25,546 bases of DNA from Oleispira sp964022115 (GTDB lineage Bacteria; Pseudomonadota; Gammaproteobacteria; Pseudomonadales; Oceanobacteraceae): assembly GCA_964022115.1 (NCBI GenBank), contig CAXIBC010000037.1, positions 1 to 25,546 of the forward strand, given 5' to 3'. The notes under the pieces are model-generated. The model saw only the letters and a list, made by a program, of their open reading frames with translations. It had not been told where the DNA came from and did not search any database. Each line of letters opens with the position of its first letter. Position 1 is the stretch's first letter. This document shows positions 16,856 to 24,893 of the stretch, piece by piece. A program made the position numbers and the translations under genes.

Positions 16856-17740
16856 TTAAAATCTGGCGTTTAAGCCAAAACTAAAGCTCATTTCCCGATC
16901 AGGTTTTGCACCATTCGCATCACCTTTCACCACACTTTCGCTTAACGGATACATAACATTAAAAGTGGCATCCATATCTTCACATAAGCGATAAAATGCA
17001 TGAGGGATAAGATCAATGGTCTGTAAGCCATCCGCTTCAAAGCCCCCAGTGAACTCCGACGTACTGGTGTGAGCTACCGCGAGATCTGCCCCCACCCAAA
17101 AATCGGGTCTTACTCGAAACTCAGCACCTGTCACTAGCGTGATAACATTGCCATAATCAACATCAAAGCCATTTGGTTCACCTTCACCTCGAATTAGATA
17201 ACCGGCACGAGCATTATAACCAAGGTGGTCTATTCGATTACGCACCCCAAAAGAAAAGCCGAAATCTGTTGAGCCAGACCCTAAACCGTCATCCTCATCA
17301 CCGGTAGGCAACTTCAGGTCCGCGGTGGCTGAATAAATAGACGTACCATGTTTTAAATAGTATTGCGCGCCGATGCGTGAATCACCAATACCCCCTTTAT
17401 CCCCTAAAGGGCCCTCTAGATTGACATACTGTAGGTCGGCGCTGAGGTTAAGGTATTCACCTCCACCCAATAGACTGACTGGATAGCCATAACTTGCGGG
17501 AATGACATAAGCATCTGCATTATCAGAGCTCACAATTTCAAAACCAATTGTTCGCTTAGAGGATGTGGGGATGCCATATTCGCTGAGTTCTCCATCATAC
17601 CTTTGTGAGGTTAAAAGCTGTTCCCGAACGATGGGGTCATAAGCAACCGACTCCACTTGTAAACCGACTGCCGCAAATGCCTGCGGTGAGCTAATCATTA
17701 AGATGATTACGCTCATTTTGGCAGTAGTAGAATTTTTCAT
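16856..17740 (-). CDS. Outer-membrane beta-barrel protein, MetA-pathway/'transporter' type
   Basis: A 294-aa exported protein. It has a signal peptide of about 23 residues (hydrophobic VIILMISSPQ, AFA cleavage motif). Alternating beta-strand sequence follows, ending FSFGLNARF with a terminal Phe, the usual outer-membrane barrel signal. The block TADLKLPTGDEDDGLGSGSTDFGFSFGV is characteristic of the family annotated 'MetA-pathway of phenol degradation, putative transporter'. Real substrates of that family are largely unknown, so I assign no solute. A strong AGGAGG lies four to five bases before the ATG, suggesting high expression. It is monocistronic in appearance, sharing the hldD terminator in convergent orientation. 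The exonuclease gene lies 86 bases upstream on the same strand. Confidence 0.75.
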   Translation of the reverse strand: MKNSTTAKMSVIILMISSPQAFAAVGLQVESVAYDPIVREQLLTSQRYDGELSEYGIPTSSKRTIGFEIVSSDNADAYVIPASYGYPVSLLGGGEYLNLSADLQYVNLEGPLGDKGGIGDSRIGAQYYLKHGTSIYSATADLKLPTGDEDDGLGSGSTDFGFSFGVRNRIDHLGYNARAGYLIRGEGEPNGFDVDYGNVITLVTGAEFRVRPDFWVGADLAVAHTSTSEFTGGFEADGLQTIDLIPHAFYRLCEDMDATFNVMYPLSESVVKGDANGAKPDREMSFSFGLNARF

Positions 17741-17826
17741 ACAACCTCCTAGCCAATACTATAATGCTGAGTTTTATGCCTGATATTAATTGGGTTTAGG
17801 CTAGAAAGTATGATTTTACAAGCGGA

Positions 17827-18339
17827 TTAAGCGGGATGACTTAATTGGGATATACGTAAATACGTTTCTTGTAGTACTTGCACATCAATCGCGGCACGGT
17901 GAGCCTTTAAGCCTAGCTCTTGCAATACCGCTTCTTTGACGGGATGCCAGTGTTCTACCTGCTCTGGTTTCAGCAATTTATTGATGGTTTCAATCCGGAA
18001 GCGTTGCACGATACCGGCACTGTCATATAACCGCCCAATCCAAGAACTATCAAAGCTCCAAGCATCAGAATAAAGGGTTTGCCCACGCAATAACTCGTTC
18101 AGTCTCAGTGCGATGTCTTCAATACTCATACCTTCTGCCTGCAGCTGCTCGCGACTAATGCCGTGAATCTGCTCAGCTTCTTCACTCCAGTGCGTCCAAT
18201 CAGCTTCTGGCTTAATTAAAAACGAGTGAATATCCCGGTTCTCGAGCGCGAATCCGACTTCAATGGGGTAACTGCCGCGGCCAAACCCCGAAGCTTCTAA
18301 ATCTATTATCGGTGGCGCTATTGTAACGTCTGTTGCCAT
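17827..18339 (-). CDS. DnaQ-like DEDDh 3'-5' exonuclease
   Basis: A 170-aa single-domain exonuclease of the DnaQ/RNase T superfamily. The catalytic set appears in order: DLEAS (Asp13, Glu15), WSFDSSW (Asp97) and HRAAID (His147, Asp152), the DEDDh pattern. The flanking SYPIEVGFAL is typical of these proteins. It carries no polymerase, UvrC or RNA-binding domain. Whether it acts on DNA or RNA is unknown; it is distinct from the replicative epsilon subunit, which is longer and carries a polymerase-binding tail. The ATG at 18339 has no good ribosome binding site, and no alternative start lies before the first catalytic Asp. The upstream gap to the PilB-like gene has paired repeats. Confidence 0.82.
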   Translation of the reverse strand: MATDVTIAPPIIDLEASGFGRGSYPIEVGFALENRDIHSFLIKPEADWTHWSEEAEQIHGISREQLQAEGMSIEDIALRLNELLRGQTLYSDAWSFDSSWIGRLYDSAGIVQRFRIETINKLLKPEQVEHWHPVKEAVLQELGLKAHRAAIDVQVLQETYLRISQLSHPA

Positions 18340-18428
18340 TGTTATAGTCTGCGTCTTGTATTTTCTGGTGCTTAAATTCTCTGGTGCCTAGCTTAGCGGT
18401 TATTCCACCTAGTAACTATGACTGAGTC

Positions 18429-18462
18429 GTATTTTTTCATAACCCATGCTGTATTTTTTCAT
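18429..18462. repeat. 12-bp direct repeat, A/T-tracts 22 bp apart
   Basis: GTATTTTTTCAT occurs at 18429-18440 and 18451-18462, a period of 22 bp, between the ATPase stop and the exonuclease gene. A second pair, TCTGGTGC, lies at 18364-18371 and 18380-18387. T-tracts about two helical turns apart may bend the DNA. Confidence 0.7.
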
Positions 18463-18465
18463 TCA

Positions 18466-20223
18466 TTACGACATAGGTGCCACTCGCATCACTTCTTTTA
18501 TCGTGGTTAGACCCGCCGCCACTTTTTGCGCCCCACTCAAGCGTAAGCTGTGCATACCTTCTTTCATCGCTTGCTGTCTAATCCTTAAGTGATCGGTATT
18601 ATCATTAATTAAGTTGCCAATCTCATGACTAACAGGCAGTACTTCATAAATCCCCATACGGCCCACATAGCCGGTATCACGGCATTCTAAGCAGCCTTTA
18701 GGGTGAAAGATCTTTGCCGGTTTAGTCACTGTCCAGGGGGCCACAAGTTCTTTCCATGTAGCCTCATCGATATCACCTTCTTCTTTACAGTGTGGGCAAA
18801 GAATCCGTACCAAGCGCTGCGCCATGACACCAAGGGTCGTAGAGCGAATCAAATAAGGGGGTAAACCTAGCTCTAATAACCGTGTAATCGCCGTAGGGGC
18901 ATCGTTGGTATGCAAGGTCGATAAGACTAAGTGGCCAGTTAAGGCCGATTGTACCGCCATTTCAGCAGTTTCTAAGTCGCGAATTTCACCGACCATAATA
19001 ATATCCGGGTCTTGGCGCAATAACGCCCGTACCCCAGTCGCAAAATCGAGGTCGATACCATGATTTACCTGCATCTGGTTAAACGCGGGCTCGATCATTT
19101 CGATAGGATCTTCGATGGTTGAAACATTCACTTCAACCGTGGCAAGTTCTTTTAAGGTTGAATACAAGGTCGTGGTTTTACCCGACCCTGTTGGCCCTGT
19201 GACAAATATGATGCCATTATTTTGCGACGTCATAGTTTGCCAGCGGCGATAATCTTCTTTACTAAAACCCAGTTCGGCAAAGTTACGCACCAGCACACTA
19301 GGATCAAATACACGCATGACCAACTTTTCACCAAACGCGGTTGGTAACGTCGATAAGCGTAATTCAATTTCTTCCCCTGCGGGGGTTTTCGTTTTTAAAC
19401 GAGAATCTTGTGGCTTACGTTTCTCGGCGATATTCATGCGGCCAAGGGTTTTGATCCGGGCAATCACAGCTTGGGTGACTTGCGCCGGTAATTCATAAAC
19501 TAGATGTAAGACCCCATCGATACGAAAACGTACCTTGCCTAATTCGCGCCTAGGCTCAATATGAATATCACTGGCTCTTTGCTCAAACGCGTACTGCAAT
19601 AACCAATCCACAACGTTAACAATATGTTCGTCGTTGGCATCTGGGGCTGTGGCCTTGCCGAGCTCCAGCATGGATTCTAGGTTTTGAATGCCACTGATGC
19701 CATCGTGTTGTGACGAGGCACGGTTAATCGAATTCGCTAGCTGATAAAACTCGACTCGGTGGCGCTCTATCTCACTAGGCATAGCTAAAACACGCACCAC
19801 ATTGCGTCGTGATACATGCGCTAAATCTTGTACCCAAGACGTAATCAAAGGCTCACTGCAGGCAACAATTAAATCTTCTTTGGTCACTTCAAGGGCGAGA
19901 ATTTTATGGCGATCTGAAAAAGCGTACGACATAGCCGAGGTAATCGCAGCGACATCCACTTCCAACGGATCGATACGAGAATAATCTAAGCCATGATTTT
20001 GAGCCGCCCATTGGCAAATAATCTCTTCACTGAGTTTCTTGCCGGTTTTATGGTTGCTTAGTTTCTGCTTACCGATAAAGGCATAAGGGTGCATTTTTAA
20101 TTCAGACTGACTGCGGCGAGCAAATTGCGCTAGCTGATAGTTCTCATCGTCTAATAAACCCGCTTTTTTTAAGTCATCGAGCAAAATACTTAATACCACA
20201 GGGCGATCTGCAACAGGGGTCAT
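18466..20223 (-). CDS. PilB/GspE-type secretion or pilus assembly ATPase (orphan)
   Basis: Hexameric cytoplasmic ATPase of the type II secretion/type IV pilus family, which normally powers pseudopilin or pilin polymerisation. The 585-aa protein has an N-terminal MshEN/T2SSE_N-like region (about 1-170). The ATPase core shows ASDIHIEPR, RIDG, Walker A GPTGSGKTTT (about 340-349), Asp-box STIEDPIE, Walker B IIMVGEIRD and His-box GHLVLSTLHTNDA. A tetracysteine zinc motif follows (CPHC near 478, CLEC near 511). All catalytic elements are intact. No pilin, platform protein or secretin gene is in the window, so its machine must be encoded elsewhere. The ATG overlaps the upstream CYTH gene stop (ATGA), implying translational coupling. 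PilB, GspE and MshE cannot be separated here. Confidence 0.88.
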   Translation of the reverse strand: MTPVADRPVVLSILLDDLKKAGLLDDENYQLAQFARRSQSELKMHPYAFIGKQKLSNHKTGKKLSEEIICQWAAQNHGLDYSRIDPLEVDVAAITSAMSYAFSDRHKILALEVTKEDLIVACSEPLITSWVQDLAHVSRRNVVRVLAMPSEIERHRVEFYQLANSINRASSQHDGISGIQNLESMLELGKATAPDANDEHIVNVVDWLLQYAFEQRASDIHIEPRRELGKVRFRIDGVLHLVYELPAQVTQAVIARIKTLGRMNIAEKRKPQDSRLKTKTPAGEEIELRLSTLPTAFGEKLVMRVFDPSVLVRNFAELGFSKEDYRRWQTMTSQNNGIIFVTGPTGSGKTTTLYSTLKELATVEVNVSTIEDPIEMIEPAFNQMQVNHGIDLDFATGVRALLRQDPDIIMVGEIRDLETAEMAVQSALTGHLVLSTLHTNDAPTAITRLLELGLPPYLIRSTTLGVMAQRLVRILCPHCKEEGDIDEATWKELVAPWTVTKPAKIFHPKGCLECRDTGYVGRMGIYEVLPVSHEIGNLINDNTDHLRIRQQAMKEGMHSLRLSGAQKVAAGLTTIKEVMRVAPMS

Positions 20224-21293
20224 GCTTTATATCCTTTTAATAATTGCTCAACATGAACACTCATTAACTGTTTTTCTTCTATCGTCATTGCCCGCTTTTC
20301 ACTGTCATTAGCGAGGCCGAATAACCAGTGCCCACAGGCAATACTTAGCTGCCCCCAAATTAACCCGAGTTCAAGGGGAGCCTGAGCCGCTTGCTCTAGC
20401 TTTCGCTGCAACAATTGTGCCTCTGGACGACACGCGATATGAGTAAAAAGGCCGAGTAAATTGCCCAATAATTCCAACTGCCAACGGGCATGAGCACCCT
20501 GTTCTTGCTGGCCATCCCAAAGACTGTATTCGATACGGCGTTGAATACTGGCTAATTGATAACCAAAAAAGGTTTTGAAACAGCTCATCACATCGCGCTG
20601 AGCATCAAGGCTTGGCACCTTGCCAGCCCAGTCTTTTTTAATCTGCTTATATTCGCCGGATAAGGCTAATAAACCATAACCACGCTCGGCCTTACTAATA
20701 TCACTCATCAATACCGGGCATTGATCGGCGATGTGTTGCGCCAACTGAAATAACACCTCAGCCTCACCGCGCTTCAATTCTAACTCCAGTTCCAGTAACT
20801 CAATACTGTGTTCATTCGTAGCAACCTGGCCTTGATCAAGTACCAACTCAATCAGAGTTTCATCTTGCTCATAGAGCCAAACTTGGCGCTGAAAATCGGT
20901 AGTAAATAACGGCGCGATGGCGGTTAAGTCTAATGTTGGGGATAACTGCTTTTTCGCTTCACTGGCGAGGATCAAATTTGGCTCAAGCTCAACTTGAGTT
21001 AAAGGCCAATCCCATTCCATGCGCTGATGCAAACCCGTTGCACTGCTACCGCGGGTTTTTAAGGTTTGAATAATGCGCTCATCGGTGATTTCACCACGGG
21101 CATCTATGATACCTTGCTGGCGAATACGTAACGCAGCGCCCCCTTGGCTCAGACTCATATCTGGGGTATCAAAATAACGGTTGAGCAACTTAAGCGTCGG
21201 CTCAGAGATAAATTGACTAGCCGCTAGCACTTTCTCTAATAAAGGTAGCTCACGGTGATTTAACCGTAGCTTTAATTCGATTTCATGATTCAT
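20220..21293 (-). CDS. ygiF: CYTH-domain triphosphatase with a degenerate CHAD region (YgiF-like)
   Basis: Residues about 1-205 form a CYTH domain: the ExExK motif EIELK at 4-8, LNRYFDTPD, LRIRQQG, IQTLKTRG and LIELVLDQG, the basic and acidic tunnel residues of an inorganic triphosphatase. E. coli YgiF hydrolyses triphosphate. The remaining 150 residues are helical, and a segment near 264-282 (AHARWQLELLGNLLGLF) recalls the CHAD signature. The usual run of basic residues is missing, and the region is shorter than a full CHAD. Start: ATG 21293 places ExExK at the family position; a GTG at 21329 and an ATG at 21296 are alternatives, none with a clear ribosome binding site. It overlaps the downstream ATPase by four bases. 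The gene symbol rests on domain similarity only. Confidence 0.75.
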   Translation of the reverse strand: MNHEIELKLRLNHRELPLLEKVLAASQFISEPTLKLLNRYFDTPDMSLSQGGAALRIRQQGIIDARGEITDERIIQTLKTRGSSATGLHQRMEWDWPLTQVELEPNLILASEAKKQLSPTLDLTAIAPLFTTDFQRQVWLYEQDETLIELVLDQGQVATNEHSIELLELELELKRGEAEVLFQLAQHIADQCPVLMSDISKAERGYGLLALSGEYKQIKKDWAGKVPSLDAQRDVMSCFKTFFGYQLASIQRRIEYSLWDGQQEQGAHARWQLELLGNLLGLFTHIACRPEAQLLQRKLEQAAQAPLELGLIWGQLSIACGHWLFGLANDSEKRAMTIEEKQLMSVHVEQLLKGYKA

Positions 21294-21360
21294 CATTGGA
21301 TAATAAGACGGATTCGCAATAGTTACCACACAGCGAATAGGATATAGGCAAATTGTCGGC

Positions 21361-21406
21361 GTATTCTGCTACCTAGTGAGTAGAATACGTTATGCTTAAA
21401 TAACGT
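21361..21406. promoter_or_regulatory. Two adjoining inverted repeats upstream of argE
   Basis: GTATTCT/AGAATAC (21361-21388, 14-base spacer) abuts and slightly overlaps a perfect ACGTTAT, six bases, ATAACGT palindrome (21387-21406). They lie in the 157-base gap between the divergent ygiF-like gene and argE and could be operator sites. Neither resembles the E. coli ARG box. Confidence 0.45.
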
Positions 21407-21450
21407 TAGATCTAGCATATTGTTCATGGAATTGAATTGAGGTATTAACC

Positions 21451-22644
21451 ATGTCGCAACTGATGACACGCTTCCAGCAACTGATCGCCGCCCCGAGTAT
21501 CAGCTCGGCGCTGCCGGAATACGATAGCAGCAATAAAGCCGTAATCGACTTATTAGCTCAATGGTTAACCCCACTCGGTTTTGCGTGTGAAATCATGCCG
21601 GTAGCAAAAGAGCGTATTGGCGAAGCGGATAAATACAATTTAATCGCAACCCTAGGCAGTGGCCCTGGAGGGTTAGTCTTGAGTGGGCATACCGATACCG
21701 TACCCTGCAACCCAGAAGTTTGGAGCAGCGACCCTTTTACCTTAACCGAGCGCGACGGCAAACTCTTTGGTTTAGGTACCTGCGATATGAAGGGCTTTTT
21801 TGCCCTCGCCATAGAAGCGATAGAAAATATACTGCAGCAATTAGGCAACCCTAAACAGCTTAACTTACAGCAGCCGTTAATTATTCTAGCAACCGCCGAT
21901 GAAGAAAGCTCTATGAGTGGCGCTAGAGCTTTAGTTGAACAAGGCAAACCCAAAGGACGCTATGCCATTATTGGGGAACCGACAGGGCTAAAACCGATTC
22001 GTATGCATAAAGGCATTATGATGGAGACCATTCGCTTAACTGGTAATGCGGGCCACTCGTCCAACCCCAATTTAGGCATCAATGCGATTGATGCTATGCA
22101 CGATGTAATGACGGAGTTAAAAGCTTATCGCTTGCAATTGGCCGAAGATAATCATAATCAAGATTTTGAAATTGAAGTACCTACCTTGAATTTCGGCTGT
22201 TTGCACGGTGGTGATAACCCCAACCGTATTTGCGGAAGCTGTGAACTCGCCTTTGATTTACGTGCCCTACCCGGTATGAGTAATGAACAGTTACGCCATG
22301 AAATGAGCGAGCGGATTAAGCCGATTGCCGCCCGGCATAATGTGAAGTTTGAACTCGAGTCATTATTTCCTGGGGTGCCCTCATTCGCTACCGATAAAAG
22401 CGCGGGATTAATTCAACTTGCGGAAAAACTCACTAACCATCAGGCCCATGCCGTCGCTTTTGCCACCGAAGCCCCTTTTATGCAGCAATTAGGCATGGAA
22501 ACTGTGGTATTAGGACCAGGATCTATCGATCAAGCTCATCAGCTGGACGAGTTTATTGCCTTGGATCAAATTAAACCGACGGTAGAATTAATATCTCAGT
22601 TTATCCATGCCTATTGCTTGAAAAGCGATGAAAATGCAGTTTAA
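21451..22644 (+). CDS. argE: Acetylornithine deacetylase ArgE
   Basis: M20-family zinc hydrolase that removes acetate from N-acetylornithine to give ornithine, step five of the linear arginine pathway. The 397-aa protein shows metal-site motifs SGHTDTVP (His80, Asp82), GTCDMKG (Asp112) and TADEESSMSGA (catalytic Glu151, bridging Glu152). GEPTGLKP, a dimerisation/lid domain with GHSSNP, and a C-terminal QAHQLDE with the last His follow. Succinyl-diaminopimelate desuccinylase and carboxypeptidases share the fold, but length, motif wording and the adjacent argA favour ArgE. The ATG has GAGGT eight bases upstream. It is followed by argA after 185 bases. Confidence 0.94.
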   Translation: MSQLMTRFQQLIAAPSISSALPEYDSSNKAVIDLLAQWLTPLGFACEIMPVAKERIGEADKYNLIATLGSGPGGLVLSGHTDTVPCNPEVWSSDPFTLTERDGKLFGLGTCDMKGFFALAIEAIENILQQLGNPKQLNLQQPLIILATADEESSMSGARALVEQGKPKGRYAIIGEPTGLKPIRMHKGIMMETIRLTGNAGHSSNPNLGINAIDAMHDVMTELKAYRLQLAEDNHNQDFEIEVPTLNFGCLHGGDNPNRICGSCELAFDLRALPGMSNEQLRHEMSERIKPIAARHNVKFELESLFPGVPSFATDKSAGLIQLAEKLTNHQAHAVAFATEAPFMQQLGMETVVLGPGSIDQAHQLDEFIALDQIKPTVELISQFIHAYCLKSDENAV

Positions 22645-22747
22645 AAGCGATTATTTGTTGCTAATCATTAATCTACAACTTAATGCCAAAGTGAGTTTGT
22701 GATATGTTGCAGTTACTATTAAAGCCGTATTGTTATTCTCTGCCTGT

Positions 22748-22837
22748 ATGAGCACTAACTTTATGAGCGATATGCATGCTAACTCTAATCCCGAGCCAAC
22801 TCTAATCCCGAGCCAAATAGATACTCACAATGGATAA
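22748..22837 (+). other. Possible upstream ORF overlapping the argA start
   Basis: A 29-codon frame starts at ATG 22748 (other in-frame ATGs at 22763 and 22772) and ends at a TAA eight bases inside argA. It contains both copies of the 17-bp repeat. No Shine-Dalgarno sequence is seen. argA itself also lacks one, so translational coupling is conceivable but unproven. Confidence 0.2.
22781..22814. repeat. 17-bp perfect tandem duplication before argA
   Basis: AACTCTAATCCCGAGCC occurs twice, head to tail, ending 15 bases before the argA ATG. The unit is not a multiple of three, so gain or loss of a copy would change the frame of any upstream ORF. Confidence 0.95.
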
Positions 22838-24167
22838 TAGCCAGTACGTAAAATGGTTTCGACACTCCTCTCCTTACATCAATGCCCACAGAGGGAAAAC
22901 CTTTGTCTTGATGTTAGAAGGTGATGCGATAGCCGATGATAACTTTGCCCACATAGTACAAGACATTGCTTTGCTCAATAGTCTTGGCGTGCGCTTAGTT
23001 ATTGTCCATGGCGCACGTCCACAAATCGATCGCGCGTTAAACGTACTGAATATAAAAAGCCAGTTTCACGGTGATTTACGCATAACCGATCAAGCCGCAC
23101 TGGATGCGGTGCGCGCCGCAATTGGGATTGTGAAATCAGACATTGAAGCAAGGCTATCCATCGGCTTACCGAATACCCCCATGCACGGTGCTCGTATCCG
23201 TGTAGTCAGTGGCAATTTTGTCACCGCAAAACCGAAAGGGGTGATCGACGGTATCGATTTCCAACATACCGGTGAAGTCCGCCGTATCGATAGACGAGCG
23301 ATTAACCAGCAGCTTGATCAAGGCAATATCGTATTATTATCCAGCTGTGGTTATTCCCCTAGTGGTGAAATGTTTAACTTAGCGGCGGAAGATGTCGCTA
23401 CTCAAACCGCGATTTCATTAGCCGCCGAAAAGTTAATTTTAATGGGAGAAGATGAAGGCTTACCGGCCTTGGCTCTGACCCCAGGAAAAAAAGCAACGAG
23501 CGCTGATAGCCCGATTATTTCGCAAATCACCAGCGATGAACTCGCCAAGTTAATCCCTAATTTATCCGGTGAACATAAGATGCACGCCTCTGCATCCTTA
23601 ACCGCTGTGGCAGCGGGCATTAATCGCGCACACTTATTAAGCCACAAGATTGATGGCGCATTATTACAAGAACTGTTCACCCATGAAGGTGCTGGCACCT
23701 TAATTACCGCCGATGATTATGAACAGTTACGCCAAGCCAATATTGAAGATGTGGGTGGAATTTTAGAATTATTAACCCCACTAGAAGAGCAAGGCATTTT
23801 AGTACGCCGTTCACGAGAAGTTCTCGAAACTGAAATAAGTCGTTTTAAAGTGATTGAGCGCGACGGCATGATCATCGCTTGCGCCGCACTGTACCCTTAT
23901 TCTACCGAACTCGCCGAGCTTGCTTGTGTCGCTGTGAGTAGCGAATATCGCTCTGGTCAGCGTGGCGATCGTCTATTAAATGCGATCAGTGAACAAGCCA
24001 AATTAGAAAAAATGAATAGGCTATTTGTATTAACAACGCGCACTGCGCATTGGTTTATAGAAAGAGGGTTCAGTGAAGCTGATATATCCGCCTTACCGAA
24101 AGAGCGGCAGTCACTGTACAACTTTCAACGCAATTCAAAGATTTTTATAAAAGAGTTAAATCAGTAG
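22830..24167 (+). CDS. argA: N-acetylglutamate synthase ArgA (amino-acid N-acetyltransferase)
   Basis: Catalyses acetyl-CoA plus glutamate to N-acetylglutamate, the first committed step of arginine synthesis, and is normally feedback-inhibited by arginine. The 445 aa match classical ArgA. Residues about 1-290 are an amino-acid-kinase-like regulatory domain (FRHSSPYINAHRGKTFVLML, VIVHGARPQID, VVSGNFVTAKPKGV), and about 295-445 a GNAT domain with ACVAVSSEYRSGQRGDRLL as the acetyl-CoA loop and NRLFVLTTRTAHWFIERGF. An in-frame TAG at 22818-22820 rules out a longer start. The ATG at 22830 has no Shine-Dalgarno sequence, and a 17-bp tandem repeat and a short overlapping ORF precede it. Ferritin starts eight bases after the stop. 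Confidence 0.96.
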   Translation: MDNSQYVKWFRHSSPYINAHRGKTFVLMLEGDAIADDNFAHIVQDIALLNSLGVRLVIVHGARPQIDRALNVLNIKSQFHGDLRITDQAALDAVRAAIGIVKSDIEARLSIGLPNTPMHGARIRVVSGNFVTAKPKGVIDGIDFQHTGEVRRIDRRAINQQLDQGNIVLLSSCGYSPSGEMFNLAAEDVATQTAISLAAEKLILMGEDEGLPALALTPGKKATSADSPIISQITSDELAKLIPNLSGEHKMHASASLTAVAAGINRAHLLSHKIDGALLQELFTHEGAGTLITADDYEQLRQANIEDVGGILELLTPLEEQGILVRRSREVLETEISRFKVIERDGMIIACAALYPYSTELAELACVAVSSEYRSGQRGDRLLNAISEQAKLEKMNRLFVLTTRTAHWFIERGFSEADISALPKERQSLYNFQRNSKIFIKELNQ

Positions 24168-24175
24168 GAATGATT

Positions 24176-24703
24176 ATGTTAAGCGAAAAAATGGTTGCGC
24201 AGTTAAACGACCAGATTAATTTAGAATTTTACTCCTCTAACCTGTATCTACAAATGAGTGCTTGGTGTGAGTATAAAGGTTTTGAAGGCGCCGCCGCATT
24301 CTTAAAGGTGCACGCCGATGAAGAAATGCAGCATATGCAGCGTTTATTCACCTATGTGAATGAAACCGGCAACCTAGCGCGCTTAGGCACGATTGAAGCT
24401 CCACCTACTGAGTTTCATTCGCTGACCAGTGTATTTATGGAAACCCATAAGCACGAATGCACTATTACTAGAGCGATTAATGAATTAGCCCATACCGCCT
24501 TCAGCGAGCACGACTATTCGACCTTCAACTTTTTACAGTGGTATGTCGCTGAGCAGCACGAAGAAGAAAAGTTATTCAAAAGCATTTTGGATAAAATTGA
24601 GATCATTGGTGAAGATGGTCGTGGCTTGTACTTTATCGATAAAGAACTGCAAGCAATGTCTAATGGCACCGAACCTAGCATAGTTGAAAACGCGGGCGCT
24701 TAA
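24176..24703 (+). CDS. ftnA: Non-haem ferritin (FtnA type)
   Basis: Iron-storage protein forming 24-subunit shells that oxidise Fe(II) and store the mineral core. Numbered from the ATG at 24176, the 175-aa product carries Glu17, Glu50, His53, Glu94, Gln127 and also Glu49, Glu126, Glu129, Glu130. This is the full ferroxidase set at exactly the E. coli FtnA positions, which fixes the start. AGGA lies six bases before this ATG; an ATG at 24170 would add only two residues. No haem-ligand pattern of bacterioferritin is needed or seen. It begins eight bases after the argA stop, so read-through from argA is expected. It ends at its own terminator. No Fur box is apparent in the small gap. Confidence 0.96.
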   Translation: MLSEKMVAQLNDQINLEFYSSNLYLQMSAWCEYKGFEGAAAFLKVHADEEMQHMQRLFTYVNETGNLARLGTIEAPPTEFHSLTSVFMETHKHECTITRAINELAHTAFSEHDYSTFNFLQWYVAEQHEEEKLFKSILDKIEIIGEDGRGLYFIDKELQAMSNGTEPSIVENAGA

Positions 24704-24740
24704 GCTCAGCAAACTATCATTTAAAGTTCTATTTCATTAA

Positions 24741-24770
24741 AAGGCTGATAACTATTTATCAGCCTTTTTT
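24741..24770 (+). terminator. Intrinsic terminator after ferritin
   Basis: An 11-bp stem (AAGGCTGATAA / TTATCAGCCTT) with a four-base loop, followed by a T-run to 24770. It would end the argA-ftnA transcript. Confidence 0.92.
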
Positions 24771-24893
24771 ATGCCTGCAGCCATGACCTTATTAGCCAAC
24801 GCTCAATGGCCGAACGAGCCCTTAATATGCTTGCAAGATACCTACTAGACGAAGAAAATGAGTATTTATAAGTACTGAATGAACGAGAAATAT

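Noticed and set aside
21420..21450. Possible ARG box before argE (TTCATGGAATTGAAT)
   Set aside because: Spacing and half-sites do not match the E. coli ArgR consensus well enough to call.
22690..22712. TGTGA-containing stretch upstream of argA as a CRP site
   Set aside because: Only one half-site fits; the partner half matches at two of five positions, far weaker than the box upstream of cpdA.
24806..24871. 21-codon frame (MAERALNMLARYLLDEENEYL) between ferritin and the LOG gene
   Set aside because: It is protein-like, but it has no ribosome binding site, starts soon after a terminator, and nothing independent supports expression.
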